Source: a virus
Length of the DNA stretch: 31,395 nucleotides
Virus record (IMG/VR): IMGVR_UViG_3300025132_000176
Span: 1-31,395 of that record
Direction: 5' to 3' (one strand)
Below the pieces are notes generated by a model. It saw only the letters and a list, made by a program, of their open reading frames with translations, was not told where the DNA came from and ran no database searches. The stretch's first letter is position 1, and each line of letters begins with the position of its first letter. The translations under genes were made by a program, and so were the position numbers. This document shows positions 21,290 through 28,789 of the stretch, piece after piece.

Positions 21290-22435
21290 TTATGCTACAA
21301 CTGTATCCAAAACACTATTCTGCCAGTTTTCTTTCCATTCAAGATTTTGAACCTTTTTGATTTTCCCGTCTACTTTTTCCCGTTTGAAAGGCTCGAAAGT
21401 AGTCCATTCGGCGATGGTATCCGGATTATTCGCAAAGCCCGCGAAAACGGACGACAAGCGCGTGCTGGTGCTTTCCCGTGTTTCAATCGATTTAGCAGTC
21501 TTTTCGCTACTGAGGACGCGCGTAGCAGTGTTAAACACTTGCCATGCGTTCCGGTCGCTGCCGACAGTACCATCTAGGCCAAGGCCACGGAATTCGCGTT
21601 CGATGCCAGTGTCAGGACGTTGCCAGTGCAAACGCATCGCGGTTGAATCCGTTTGGTTTAATTTTAGAACGTCAGCAATTAATTTTTCAATAAAGCGCTG
21701 GCCTTGCTTCTGGTCGATTTTAATCTCTTTTAACTTGCGAATAATATATGCGTCCGTTTCTAAAGCGGATAAAATACTTTTCAATTCGTTACGGAAAACG
21801 CCAATTTCAATCCCGTCCGTGTGTTTGTGCATTTCACTTTGCCACCTAGAAAAGGAAGCGCATCCGTTTTTGCACCAAACGCGATGCAACGTATAGGCCA
21901 AGCGCGGCCGTCCCGTCCCGTCATAAGAATTGTCGGTGATTAGCTTAAAACCTAATTCGTCACCAACTTCCGGACGATATTCGCCGGTCTCTTTTAATGC
22001 TTTTACATTCTGGTTTTCAATATATGCCTCGTAACGAAAACGGGAACCGGAAAGGCTAGACAGGATTTTCGTTTCTTTAGGCTCCAAACCGGTTTGCACC
22101 ATCGCGGCACGGAGCATGGCCACGAATTCCGTGTTGTGTATAGGCTGGTAGTCCGACGACGCAGTGCCGACGCGATGCGACAAGCCAAGGCCAAGCGATA
22201 CCGCTTCGCCCTTTGCGTTGGTTTCTTTCCTATCTGCCAGCGCCCACAGTTCCTTGCGTGTGTTTGGCAGATACGTGTCCGTGCTAATCTTTTGGACAAT
22301 CGGCATTTTCCAAGGGCAATCCATTTCTTTCGCGAGAAAATAGTCCTCAGAATATAGCGCGTTGTCATTCTTTTGCATTGTCTTGGCCAATTCCTCATTC
22401 GCCCGTACGGATAACATTTTATTGAGTTTATTCAT
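21290..22435 (-). CDS. DUF932-like phage/plasmid protein
   Basis: 381 aa from the ATG at 22435 (MNKLNKMLSVRANEELAKTM); a second ATG lies at 22417. The frame is open upstream, but the leader hairpin marks this start. The central part, AYTLHRVWCKNGCASFSRWQ followed by MHKHTDG, fits the R-VC-NG ... R--HT core of DUF932 proteins. These are common on plasmids and phages and have no settled function. Preceded by SRFRYEAYIE (about 150-160) and followed by a helical C-terminal half. Single-gene unit with promoter and terminator. Confidence 0.6.
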   Translation of the reverse strand: MNKLNKMLSVRANEELAKTMQKNDNALYSEDYFLAKEMDCPWKMPIVQKISTDTYLPNTRKELWALADRKETNAKGEAVSLGLGLSHRVGTASSDYQPIHNTEFVAMLRAAMVQTGLEPKETKILSSLSGSRFRYEAYIENQNVKALKETGEYRPEVGDELGFKLITDNSYDGTGRPRLAYTLHRVWCKNGCASFSRWQSEMHKHTDGIEIGVFRNELKSILSALETDAYIIRKLKEIKIDQKQGQRFIEKLIADVLKLNQTDSTAMRLHWQRPDTGIEREFRGLGLDGTVGSDRNAWQVFNTATRVLSSEKTAKSIETRESTSTRLSSVFAGFANNPDTIAEWTTFEPFKREKVDGKIKKVQNLEWKENWQNSVLDTVVA

Positions 22436-22443
22436 GATATTAA

Positions 22444-22495
22444 GCGGTGTTTTCAACCGCCCCGCCAAAATACCAGATAGAAAAACCGCCGCCAA
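22444..22495 (-). promoter_or_regulatory. Sigma70-like promoter with leader hairpin
   Basis: Minus strand: TTGGCG (22490-22495), 17 nt, TATTTT (22467-22472), then hairpin GCGGT / ACCGC (22444-48 with 22456-60), 9 nt before the ATG. Confidence 0.5.
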
Positions 22496-22974
22496 GCCTT
22501 TTTTTTAAATAATTTTCCGGCCAGTTCCCCGCGCTTTTTCACATAGGATTGTGACGCTTGGCATAGCATTTGCTAGTTGAATCTTTTATATAAAAAATAT
22601 AATTATATAATTTAATCTTTTATAAAAAAAGTATAATTGAGTAATTACTGGTTTATCTAATTAGGATAATTGTATCGCGGCGCTGCCGCGCAGCGGCATG
22701 GGGATTGGCCCCGGGATTATTTGTTATTTATTTATTTCTAATTTATAATTTCAGAATTATAATTATTTTATAATTATATAATTATTTAGTATTTGTAAAT
22801 TTCTAATTTATAATTATTTATTATTATTTCATTTCTAATTCGTAATTCGCGCAAGCGCGCAGAGAATGTCAAGCAAAAAAATAGAATTATTTGAAAAAAT
22901 TTGATTTATAAATGGCACGGTTCTTTCCGACAGATTCCGTGCCAAAAATAAAAAAATAAAAATTAAAAAAATAC
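22496..22974. other. Gene-free AT-rich spacer with GC palindromes
   Basis: Contains a diverged relative of repeats A/B (from GTATAATTGAGTAATTAC near 22631 to the palindrome GCGGCGCTGCCGCGCAGC near 22677), a CGCGCAAGCGCGC hairpin near 22848, TTATTTAT filler, and the inverted repeat TGGCACGG / CCGTGCCA. No gene seen. Confidence 0.5.
22914..22944. promoter_or_regulatory. Inverted repeat containing the CGTGCCAA element
   Basis: TGGCACGG, a spacer of about 14-16 nt, CCGTGCCA: a perfect 8-bp inverted repeat ending about 30 nt before the TTGCAC of the GP88 promoter. Operator candidate. Confidence 0.45.
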
Positions 22975-23002
22975 TTGCACGAAAAACAAAATTTTGTATA
23001 CT
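22975..23002 (+). promoter_or_regulatory. Sigma70-like promoter of the GP88 gene
   Basis: TTGCAC, 16 nt, TATACT (22997-23002). The ATG at 23009 starts only 7 nt after the -10, so the transcript would be leaderless or nearly so. Confidence 0.65.
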
Positions 23003-23008
23003 TTGGGC

Positions 23009-23653
23009 ATGGCAACGATTAAAGCCTTACAAATGCAAGTTGGTAGTTTATCAAATCCAAGCAAAATGCCCGGGTTTGGTTACTCAACGCCAGCCAAAGA
23101 TTGCCAAACCGGTAGCAAGCTGGCCAAGATAGTCAATTCAATTTGTAGCATATGCTATGCAAAAAAAGGGCGGTATGTTTTCCCGAACGTCCAAAACGCT
23201 ATGCAATACCGCTTGGATTCTCTAAATAAAATTGATTGGATTGATTGCATGGTCGAATTGATCTCAAAAAAACAGAGCAAATTACCAGAAGGGCAACGGG
23301 AGTTTTTCCGGTGGCATGATTCCGGTGATATCCAAGGCGTTTGGCATTTGGAAAAGATTGCAGAGATTGCAAGGCGATTGCCCGAAATCAATTTTTGGTT
23401 ACCGACTCGCGAATATCGTTTTGTGCGGGAATGGCTGGCCACAGCAACCAAGCCAAGCAATTTGCAAATTAGGCTTTCCGCTTACATGATAGACGGCAAA
23501 CCGCCAACAGAATTGGCAAACCGCCTTGGCCTTACAACGTCAGGAGTAAGTGAAAACGGGTTCAATTGCCCTGCACCCAAACAAGATAATGCCTGTGGCG
23601 ATTGTCGGGCCTGTTGGACAAGCGACGAAAATATCAATTACAAATCCCACTAA
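23009..23653 (+). CDS. GP88 family (gene product 88) protein
   Basis: 214 aa. The start ATG at 23009 is preferred over an upstream in-frame TTG that lies within the -10. Pattern: GFGYSTPAKDCQTG, CSICYAKKGRYVFPNVQNAM (C46, C49), FFRWHDSGDI, WLPTREYRFVREWL, and a C-terminal four-cysteine cluster CPAPKQDNACGDCRACW. This matches GP88 proteins found on phages and plasmids, which have conserved cysteines and RWHDSGD. Biochemical role unknown; a metal cluster is likely. First gene of a three-gene unit. Confidence 0.8.
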   Translation: MATIKALQMQVGSLSNPSKMPGFGYSTPAKDCQTGSKLAKIVNSICSICYAKKGRYVFPNVQNAMQYRLDSLNKIDWIDCMVELISKKQSKLPEGQREFFRWHDSGDIQGVWHLEKIAEIARRLPEINFWLPTREYRFVREWLATATKPSNLQIRLSAYMIDGKPPTELANRLGLTTSGVSENGFNCPAPKQDNACGDCRACWTSDENINYKSH

Positions 23654-23655
23654 AA

Positions 23656-23835
23656 ATGCTAAGACTTTTACAATGTTTTGAGCGAATCAGTAAACCTTAT
23701 TATCTAGTCAAACATATTGATATGTTCGGCGACAAAATGATAATCAGACGCAAAACAAAAAGAGACGCAAAATCACTGGCCAGAGTCTTAATTGAATTCT
23801 CAGGTGGAAAAGCAAAAATAACACACAAAAAATGA
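23656..23835 (+). CDS. Small basic protein
   Basis: 59 aa from the ATG at 23656, 2 nt after the GP88 stop. Basic (MIIRRKTKRDAKSLARVLIE), soluble, no family recognised. Linked by ATGA overlap to the next gene. Confidence 0.55.
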   Translation: MLRLLQCFERISKPYYLVKHIDMFGDKMIIRRKTKRDAKSLARVLIEFSGGKAKITHKK

Positions 23836-24083
23836 CTGCGAGACAAAAGCGATGGAATAGGGTATTGGAATCCGAAACAGAATTCCGAAACGAAGTCAAA
23901 AAACGGGAGCCTAATATATGCCCCAAAAAACTCGAGGCGATTAGCCTAATCGGTGGAATCAACGACATCCCCGAAACAGACGGGCACGGCTCATTTGGGA
24001 TTGTGAGCGAACCGATGACAATCAATTTGTCATTAAATAATTACCACAGAATTATCCTAAATGAAGACAACCTCCTCTGGTGA
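23832..24083 (+). CDS. Small unknown protein
   Basis: 83 aa: charged N-terminal helix (RQKRWNRVLESETEFRNEVK) then a Gly/Asn-rich half (ISLIGGINDIPETDGHGSFG). The last codons lie inside the terminator stem. Function unknown. Confidence 0.55.
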   Translation: MTARQKRWNRVLESETEFRNEVKKREPNICPKKLEAISLIGGINDIPETDGHGSFGIVSEPMTINLSLNNYHRIILNEDNLLW

Positions 24084-24100
24084 GGTTTCTTCTTTTTTTT
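24063..24100 (+). terminator. Intrinsic terminator overlapping the stop codon
   Basis: GAAGA-AACCTC / GAGGTT-TCTTC (one bulge) then TTTTTTTT; the upstream arm codes for the end of the preceding gene. Confidence 0.85.
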
Positions 24101-24335
24101 TATAATTATACTTTTATATTTTTTTTATAATTATATATTTATGACTATTTCATATTTTCTTATTTATAATTAACGTATTTATTATTATTATGTTTATTAT
24201 TCATTATTTCGTTTGTAATTGCTTCGCAATGCGAACGACTGGGGTCTGGAAAGGTTATTTAGTATTTCCGCAATTATAATTTCTTATTTAACAAATATCG
24301 TGCCAACATTGATGTAAAAAAAATATTTTTTTCTC
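24101..24335. other. Gene-free AT-rich spacer
   Basis: TATAATTATA-type filler, a GCTTCGCAATGCGAACG hairpin near 24221, and CGTGCCAA at 24299-24306. Confidence 0.5.
24299..24306 (+). promoter_or_regulatory. CGTGCCAA element
   Basis: 37 nt upstream of the TTGACT at 24336, the same spacing as at the GP88 promoter. Confidence 0.45.
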
Positions 24336-24382
24336 TTGACTTTAAAATAAAATTTATTATTATGTTCCGCGAGCGCAGGCTC
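24336..24382 (+). promoter_or_regulatory. Sigma70-like promoter with leader hairpin
   Basis: TTGACT, 16 nt, TATTAT (24358-24363), then GAGC GCAG GCTC (24371-24382) followed by TTTTTT, 11 nt before the ATG. The hairpin-plus-T run looks like a short attenuator. Confidence 0.55.
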
Positions 24383-24393
24383 TTTTTTACAAA

Positions 24394-24573
24394 ATGAATA
24401 CTAACGACATTATAGATGAGGCGATACTCTGGTTATGTGACTTGAGTTGGCGAGACGTTACTCCTTGGGAAGCGGAAGAAGACTTGCGCGAAATGCCAAA
24501 GATGCGTATACTTACAATCGTTGACAAGATGTATGACGGAGGACTAAAACAATTCATTATAGACGCAGGATGA
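24394..24573 (+). CDS. Small acidic protein
   Basis: 59 aa, begins MNTNDIIDEAILWLCDLSWR; acidic and helical, with no family recognised. First gene of the lysis-like unit, ATGA-coupled to the hydrolase. Confidence 0.6.
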   Translation: MNTNDIIDEAILWLCDLSWRDVTPWEAEEDLREMPKMRILTIVDKMYDGGLKQFIIDAG

Positions 24574-25013
24574 AAAAACTAATCACACTTTTAGCATTGG
24601 GAGCGGTTACTCTATATGCATATAAAAATAATGGACTCAGCAGAGAAACAAAGATCGTCGCCATTACCATTCTGGCGGAGGCCAGAGGGGAGGGGGAAGC
24701 AGGAATGTACGCCGTTGGTGCTTGCATCGCTCAACGAGCATTTGAACGAAAGAAAACGCCTCAAGAAATCTGCTTGCAAAAATTCCAATTCAGTTGTTGG
24801 AATGGCAAGAAGTTAAGTGACCTTGAGCATCTGCTGAAGATTAAAGAAGCCAAGTACGCCATCAACGTAGCTAAAAATGTTAAACAGCTTTCCCGTAGCT
24901 TTATAGGATACGCGAATCATTATCACGCTACTTGGATGAAGAAACCACCCTACTGGGCGAAGGGCAAAAAGCCAGTTAAGATTATCGGACAACACGCATT
25001 CTACAAGCTATGA
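24570..25013 (+). CDS. SleB-type cell-wall hydrolase (endolysin candidate)
   Basis: 147 aa. An N-terminal hydrophobic segment (LITLLALGAVTLYAY, about 4-18) could be a signal-anchor. The Hydrolase_2/SleB domain follows: ITILAEARGEGEAGMYAVGA (catalytic Glu at E37 in LAEARGE), CIAQRAFERKKTPQEICL, FQFSCWNG, and the C-terminal GYANHYHATW ... GQHAFYK. Enzymes of this family cleave peptidoglycan glycan strands, often as lytic transglycosylases. With a signal-anchor it could act as a SAR-type endolysin. It lies between a small acidic gene and a large unknown gene, overlapping both by 4 nt. No holin is obvious nearby. Confidence 0.85.
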   Translation: MKKLITLLALGAVTLYAYKNNGLSRETKIVAITILAEARGEGEAGMYAVGACIAQRAFERKKTPQEICLQKFQFSCWNGKKLSDLEHLLKIKEAKYAINVAKNVKQLSRSFIGYANHYHATWMKKPPYWAKGKKPVKIIGQHAFYKL

Positions 25014-26107
25014 GCAGTTTGAATTCAAAACATTTGAGAAAGGAAATAACTCCATACTCTAAATTATGGTTAAGGTATGCATCTGCAAGCTGTAAAATCT
25101 TTAAAGAAGAAATCGCATCTAAATTTTTTAAATACGACGATAGCGAGTTTCAGAGTAATCGCCAAAAAGAAAGATCAAGTCATATATCTGATAATATGGT
25201 CGGGTATTGTTGGGTAGGATTTGAATTAACCTACTGGAAAGATGATATTGCATTTTTGAAGCCTTCTATCTATACCGGTAGATCAAGAAACGTACCTAAT
25301 AGATTATCCGATACTTCAAAAGGATTTAACAAGCGAGAAAAATACTTGTTGTACGTTAACGAGACCTGCGAAGCTGATATAAATACTAAATCTAAATACG
25401 AAAGGATGATGAGCAAATACTGGAATAAGAAAATTCTAAATGCAAATCTTCCTGACGTATCGTGGGACTGTTTTTCTGTAATGGAACAGAGTAATATAAA
25501 CGCTGTAAAAAAACATATACAATCCTCTGATCATCCAGAAGTATGGACTATCCTAAATAAAAAAGATGAAGCAGGTCATTCCTTCTATAACCCTAAACTG
25601 CTTAAAGAATTAAAAAAGTTAGAAAAAGTTGTAAATAAAATAAATTATACCCTCATGCAAATAATGAGTTTTTATAGAGACTATTATAAAAATATAAAAA
25701 ATATTGGGTTTGCTAAAAAGAAAGCTATACTTTTACAAAAGTTTGAAGAAAAACTAAATAGACTAACTCCCTCTAGTTTGCACAACGAATTCTCATTTAG
25801 CCATGATTTTTCAACTGCTATTCCTCCACATCTTTTAAATGAAAATTTTATAGAATGCTCAAGAGCTTATGGAAATTTGCACATGGATCATGGAATTTAT
25901 GACTTGGACAGAGTTTTATTAATGGCGCTAGACCCCCACGCTGGGGCACATAATATAGACGGAAAATTTCAAAAATTTCTTCTTGACATGAAACATAGCT
26001 TGAGGATAGTTAAAGAAGAAGAAAAACAAAAACGGCGGGAAGCTCTACGAGAAAGAAATTTCCCAAAACGAAAAAAAACATTTGACACTCAGTTAGAACC
26101 GTGTTAA
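25010..26107 (+). CDS. Unknown protein, possible GIY-YIG-like segment
   Basis: 365 aa, Lys-rich. Residues about 75-150 contain LKPSIYTGRSRNVPNRLSD followed about 30 residues later by YERMMSKYWNKK. That recalls the second half of a GIY-YIG nuclease (YxGxSxNxxxRL, then a helix with a conserved Glu), but the first GIY strand is not clear. The rest is helical with a basic tail (EEEKQKRREALRERNFPKRK). AT-rich codons unlike the preceding hydrolase. May be a homing-type or restriction-like nuclease; low certainty. Confidence 0.45.
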   Translation: MSSLNSKHLRKEITPYSKLWLRYASASCKIFKEEIASKFFKYDDSEFQSNRQKERSSHISDNMVGYCWVGFELTYWKDDIAFLKPSIYTGRSRNVPNRLSDTSKGFNKREKYLLYVNETCEADINTKSKYERMMSKYWNKKILNANLPDVSWDCFSVMEQSNINAVKKHIQSSDHPEVWTILNKKDEAGHSFYNPKLLKELKKLEKVVNKINYTLMQIMSFYRDYYKNIKNIGFAKKKAILLQKFEEKLNRLTPSSLHNEFSFSHDFSTAIPPHLLNENFIECSRAYGNLHMDHGIYDLDRVLLMALDPHAGAHNIDGKFQKFLLDMKHSLRIVKEEEKQKRREALRERNFPKRKKTFDTQLEPC

Positions 26108-26135
26108 GCTGCACGGGTCGCTTACGAAAGGCGCA
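26082..26135 (+). promoter_or_regulatory. Sigma70-like promoter with leader hairpin
   Basis: TTGACA, 17 nt, TAAGCT (26105-26110), within the end of the upstream gene. A weak bulged hairpin CGCTT / AAGGCG (26119-26133) follows, then AAAAATAAAATG. Confidence 0.5.
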
Positions 26136-26143
26136 AAAATAAA

Positions 26144-26335
26144 ATGAATATAACCGAAGCACAATTAAGAGACTTTCAGTTGCAGAGAGCAACCATGCTC
26201 CAGCAGATTAAAGAAAAGGATCAAACTATCGTTAGGCTTACCCAAGCGAAAATAAAGTTAGAAAAAAAGCTTGACGAAAGAAAAGAAGTAATTTATGATG
26301 TGGATTCGTTTGAGGGTGGTTCCTCTCACGTTTGA
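26144..26335 (+). CDS. Small coiled-coil protein
   Basis: 63 aa: a helical coil (LQQIKEKDQTIVRLTQAKIK, LEKKLDERKEVI) and a short acidic/Gly tail. No family recognised. It has its own promoter and sits directly before the structured RNA region. Confidence 0.5.
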   Translation: MNITEAQLRDFQLQRATMLQQIKEKDQTIVRLTQAKIKLEKKLDERKEVIYDVDSFEGGSSHV

Positions 26336-26339
26336 TTGT

Positions 26340-27005
26340 TCCATATAACCCTGTTAGTGGAGGTCAACTAACAAGTCATACGATTAAGGGGGTCAGACTG
26401 GGCTGACTTAAAACAACCCAGACAATTTTTGTTCTTTGAAAATTTAGAGTGGGATAGATCTGCTAGTAAGATGCAGCAAGGGCGTATTCACACTTGCTTT
26501 CTTGCATTGGGCAAGTGATACCATACTTCATAGGGTAGTCCTTTTTGAACACCACTCTAATCAATTTGTTCTTGAGTTTGCGGCCAAATATTGATGCTTG
26601 TTGGACATGTATCATCATAACAAATAAAAAAACTCAGGCTATGCGAGTCTACGGAATTTAGACAGCCAAACATAACTGGCTCGAAACGTTCACTCAGCGA
26701 GTTTTCCTCAAGAACATTCAATTTGAGTTGACGGAGTTAAATACCCCTGCGAGTTTCTCGATGTACTCGCGCCCGTTTTACTGCTGGTGGTGCGGCAGCA
26801 ACTCATGAATTTCCTTTCTCGACGGAGAGAGGCGGTGTGGCATGAATTAATCCCTCCCAAGGGGATAAGGCAGCACCTGCGGAAGTAGCAACGGCCAAGT
26901 GGCAGCGTCAAAACGTGGGTGAGTCCGAAGTAGGTTGATAAGAAACTTTGTTTCTCGGGAACCGAAAAGGTGTTGGTAGACAAATAATCCAACCACCATT
27001 TTTTA
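26340..27005 (+). ncRNA. Candidate large structured non-coding RNA
   Basis: About 660 nt with no credible gene and many local and nested helices. (1) H-type pseudoknot: GTCAG/CTGAC (26392-96, 26403-07) whose loop CTGGG (26398-402) pairs with CCCAG (26417-21). (2) 9-bp helix TTAGAGTGG/CCACTCTAA (26444-52, 26552-60) enclosing CTGC/GCAG and CACTTGC/GCAAGTG (26491-97, 26511-17). (3) GGCT-GTCTA/TAGAC-AGCC (26637-67). (4) GCGAGT/ACTCGC (26749-70). (5) CTTTCTC GACG GAGAGAG (26814-31). (6) ATCCC/GGGAT (26850-66). (7) AGAAAC TTT GTTTCT (26941-55). (8) GGTG-TTGG/CCAA-CACC (26969-97) before ATTTTTT, terminator-like. Less AT-rich than neighbouring spacers. Size, complexity and phage setting recall GOLLD/ROOL-type RNAs; I cannot assign a class. 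The 5' end is uncertain: it may share the 26082 promoter or start near 26340. Confidence 0.65.
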
Positions 27006-27030
27006 ATTTAAAATAGTAAGTTAAATAATA

Positions 27031-27276
27031 ATGAATAAAGAAATCAAAAAATACTTAAACGAATTAGTCGCCTATATGGCCGACGATCTACACCTAGAAG
27101 GTTTACCTGATAAAATGAGTCGCAGGGCTTGCCAGCTATCGGATGCCGCAGACATTCTAAAAGAACATTTAGAAGGTGAGCAGTCCGAAAAAGAAACCAA
27201 GATAAAGCTGAAAGCGATGGAGCTGGAGATTGGAAAAAAAGACTGCTATCTCTGGAAACGTATGCCAGCACCTTAA
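27031..27276 (+). CDS. Small helical protein
   Basis: 81 aa, acidic N-terminal half (LNELVAYMADDLHLEGLPDK) and a charged helix (EKETKIKLKAMELEIGKKDC). It begins about 25 nt after the terminator-like hairpin of the structured RNA and may be read through from it. Function unknown. Confidence 0.5.
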   Translation: MNKEIKKYLNELVAYMADDLHLEGLPDKMSRRACQLSDAADILKEHLEGEQSEKETKIKLKAMELEIGKKDCYLWKRMPAP

Positions 27277-27287
27277 TAAATTTAACG

Positions 27288-27503
27288 ATGAAAACCAAAC
27301 ACGCCCAAAGGAAGGCGGAGAAAAGAAAGCTGACTCGCAGCATTAAACTTGAAGCAGTCAAGACTCGAAACATAATTGTTCGCGGCTTGAAGCTGGAAGT
27401 CAAAAGGGACTTTCGTAGGTGCAAAAAGAACCACGCTGGAGACGTGGAAGTAATTTCCTACATAAAAAAGCTAGAATCTCAAGTTAATCAAATACTTTCG
27501 TAG
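27288..27503 (+). CDS. Small highly basic protein
   Basis: 71 aa, Lys/Arg-rich throughout (HAQRKAEKRKLTRSIKLEAV, KRDFRRCKKNH). Nucleic-acid binding is likely from charge alone. Follows the previous gene by 11 nt and is closed by a terminator. Confidence 0.5.
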   Translation: MKTKHAQRKAEKRKLTRSIKLEAVKTRNIIVRGLKLEVKRDFRRCKKNHAGDVEVISYIKKLESQVNQILS

Positions 27504-27549
27504 ACTCCTCCTGAGATACGTTTAGTCATTTTACGTATCACCTAGAACA

Positions 27550-27582
27550 ATCCTAGTGGTCAACACCACTAGGATTTTTTTT
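27550..27582 (+). terminator. Intrinsic terminator
   Basis: ATCCTAGTGGT / ACCACTAGGAT, CAAC loop, then TTTTTTT. Confidence 0.92.
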
Positions 27583-27603
27583 GTAAAAAAGTGAATTTTA
27601 TCC

Positions 27604-27632
27604 TTGCATAAAAATATTTTTTATGGTAGAAT
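27604..27632 (+). promoter_or_regulatory. Upstream promoter P1 of the ParB-like gene
   Basis: TTGCAT, 17 nt, TAGAAT, followed by GGTAGTAGGG. A closely similar promoter and initial sequence lies at 29260-29288. Confidence 0.5.
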
Positions 27633-27666
27633 GGTAGTAGGGACTAGAATTTACTAGAGCAAAGTG

Positions 27667-27674
27667 CGTGCCAA
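27667..27674 (+). promoter_or_regulatory. CGTGCCAA element
   Basis: 49 nt upstream of the TTGACA at 27716; also about 35 nt downstream of P1's -10. Confidence 0.45.
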
Positions 27675-27715
27675 AGTACCTCAGAAAAAAAAATTAAAAA
27701 AATAAAATTTATGGG

Positions 27716-27764
27716 TTGACACCCTGAAAAGCTGTGGTACGGTCGCGTTTCCCCTAGACGGGGA
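27716..27764 (+). promoter_or_regulatory. Sigma70-like promoter P2 with leader hairpin
   Basis: TTGACA, 16 nt, TACGGT (27738-27743), then hairpin TCCCC / GGGGA (27750-54 with 27760-64), 8 nt before the ATG. Confidence 0.6.
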
Positions 27765-27772
27765 CTTCCAAT

Positions 27773-28789
27773 ATGAAGACTACTAATAATAAAACTGTAT
27801 ACGCTAGTTCTAAGTCATTAAAGGCTAAGGCAAATGAAATAACAAAACGAGCAAAGGCCGCTAAGGAGCATTTGCTAAATGGCAACTTTGAGAGTGACAC
27901 TCTTGTGGTTGCACCTCGCAACGTCACGCCAGAAGATGCATTAGAGATTCTAAAGCATAGAAACTTCTTGTATGAAAACGAGGAACAAGTATCCACTAAT
28001 CGAAACCTAGATCCGAGAATCGTAGCTAGGATCAAGATGGATATTCAAGAAAGCGAGTGGCGAACCGCCGCATCGCGAATCATGTTTGACACTAGCGGTC
28101 ATCTGATTGATGGACAGCATACTCTCGCAGCAATCGCTGAGTCGGGACGTAATGTTGAGGCAATGTTCTTTTTGGGAGTACCTAAAGATACTATCCAGAA
28201 AATTGACATAAGCCGACCGAGGACAATCGCACAAAGATTAAAATTCTCAGGTGCGTTACCCATTGAATCTAATGTTGATTCAAAGTTCAGAGTTGACGTT
28301 TCAAATATAATTCTCAGGTCAAAGTTCACTTTACTGGGCAAGCCTATCCTCGAACCAAGAAAGCTAGTTGATAGGGCTTGGTATAACGACAAGAAGATTA
28401 TAGATACTTGCAACAAGTATAAAGATCATATAGAATACTTTATGAATAATAAGAGCAAAAAAGCTCAATTCAAAAAAGTATCTCTGATTGCTCCTATGGT
28501 TTTAGCTCGTTCTAAGAACCAAGAGAAAGCAGAGGAATTCTATATGAAATTCTTGAACCCTGACTTACGGACATCATCCAAGAACAAGGCTCCTGCAAAG
28601 CTCAATTGGCTGGTCAACCAAATCGCGAAGTCTAAAAAGGAAGGAGTTCTCTCTACAAAAGAACTCTTAAATGGAAGAAGCGAAGTTAACTTTTGGTTTT
28701 GGCAAGCCTCAAAAGCTATCAATGCTTACACAAATAATAAATCGTATCCATCAATGAAAATCAACGGTAAAACTTATCCTAATGCCTAA
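27773..28789 (+). CDS. ParB-like nuclease-domain phage protein
   Basis: 338 aa. After a basic helical N terminus, residues about 75-165 follow the ParB/Sulfiredoxin-like pattern: LDPRIVARIKMDIQESEWRT, MFDTSGHLIDGQHTLAAIAE, GVPKDTIQKIDISRPRTIAQ. Phage relatives usually read DGQHR; here Arg is replaced by Thr (DGQHT, 113-117), which may alter the nucleotide or DNA contact. The C-terminal half is helical and unrecognised. Such proteins bind or nick DNA or hydrolyse CTP; the role here is unknown. It overlaps the next gene by 8 nt. Confidence 0.7.
   Translation: MKTTNNKTVYASSKSLKAKANEITKRAKAAKEHLLNGNFESDTLVVAPRNVTPEDALEILKHRNFLYENEEQVSTNRNLDPRIVARIKMDIQESEWRTAASRIMFDTSGHLIDGQHTLAAIAESGRNVEAMFFLGVPKDTIQKIDISRPRTIAQRLKFSGALPIESNVDSKFRVDVSNIILRSKFTLLGKPILEPRKLVDRAWYNDKKIIDTCNKYKDHIEYFMNNKSKKAQFKKVSLIAPMVLARSKNQEKAEEFYMKFLNPDLRTSSKNKAPAKLNWLVNQIAKSKKEGVLSTKELLNGRSEVNFWFWQASKAINAYTNNKSYPSMKINGKTYPNA

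Noticed and set aside
26708-26992. 94-codon open frame on the minus strand inside the structured region
   Set aside because: Ser/Cys/Arg-rich composition, no start context or promoter, no overlap with neighbours, and it is better explained as the complement of RNA helices.
26340-27005. Group I intron, RNase P RNA or tmRNA
   Set aside because: I could not find the conserved core words expected (group I P7 partner strings, the GAGGAAAGTCC-type RNase P box, the tmRNA tRNA-like ends), and no interrupted gene flanks it. A covariance search should still be run.
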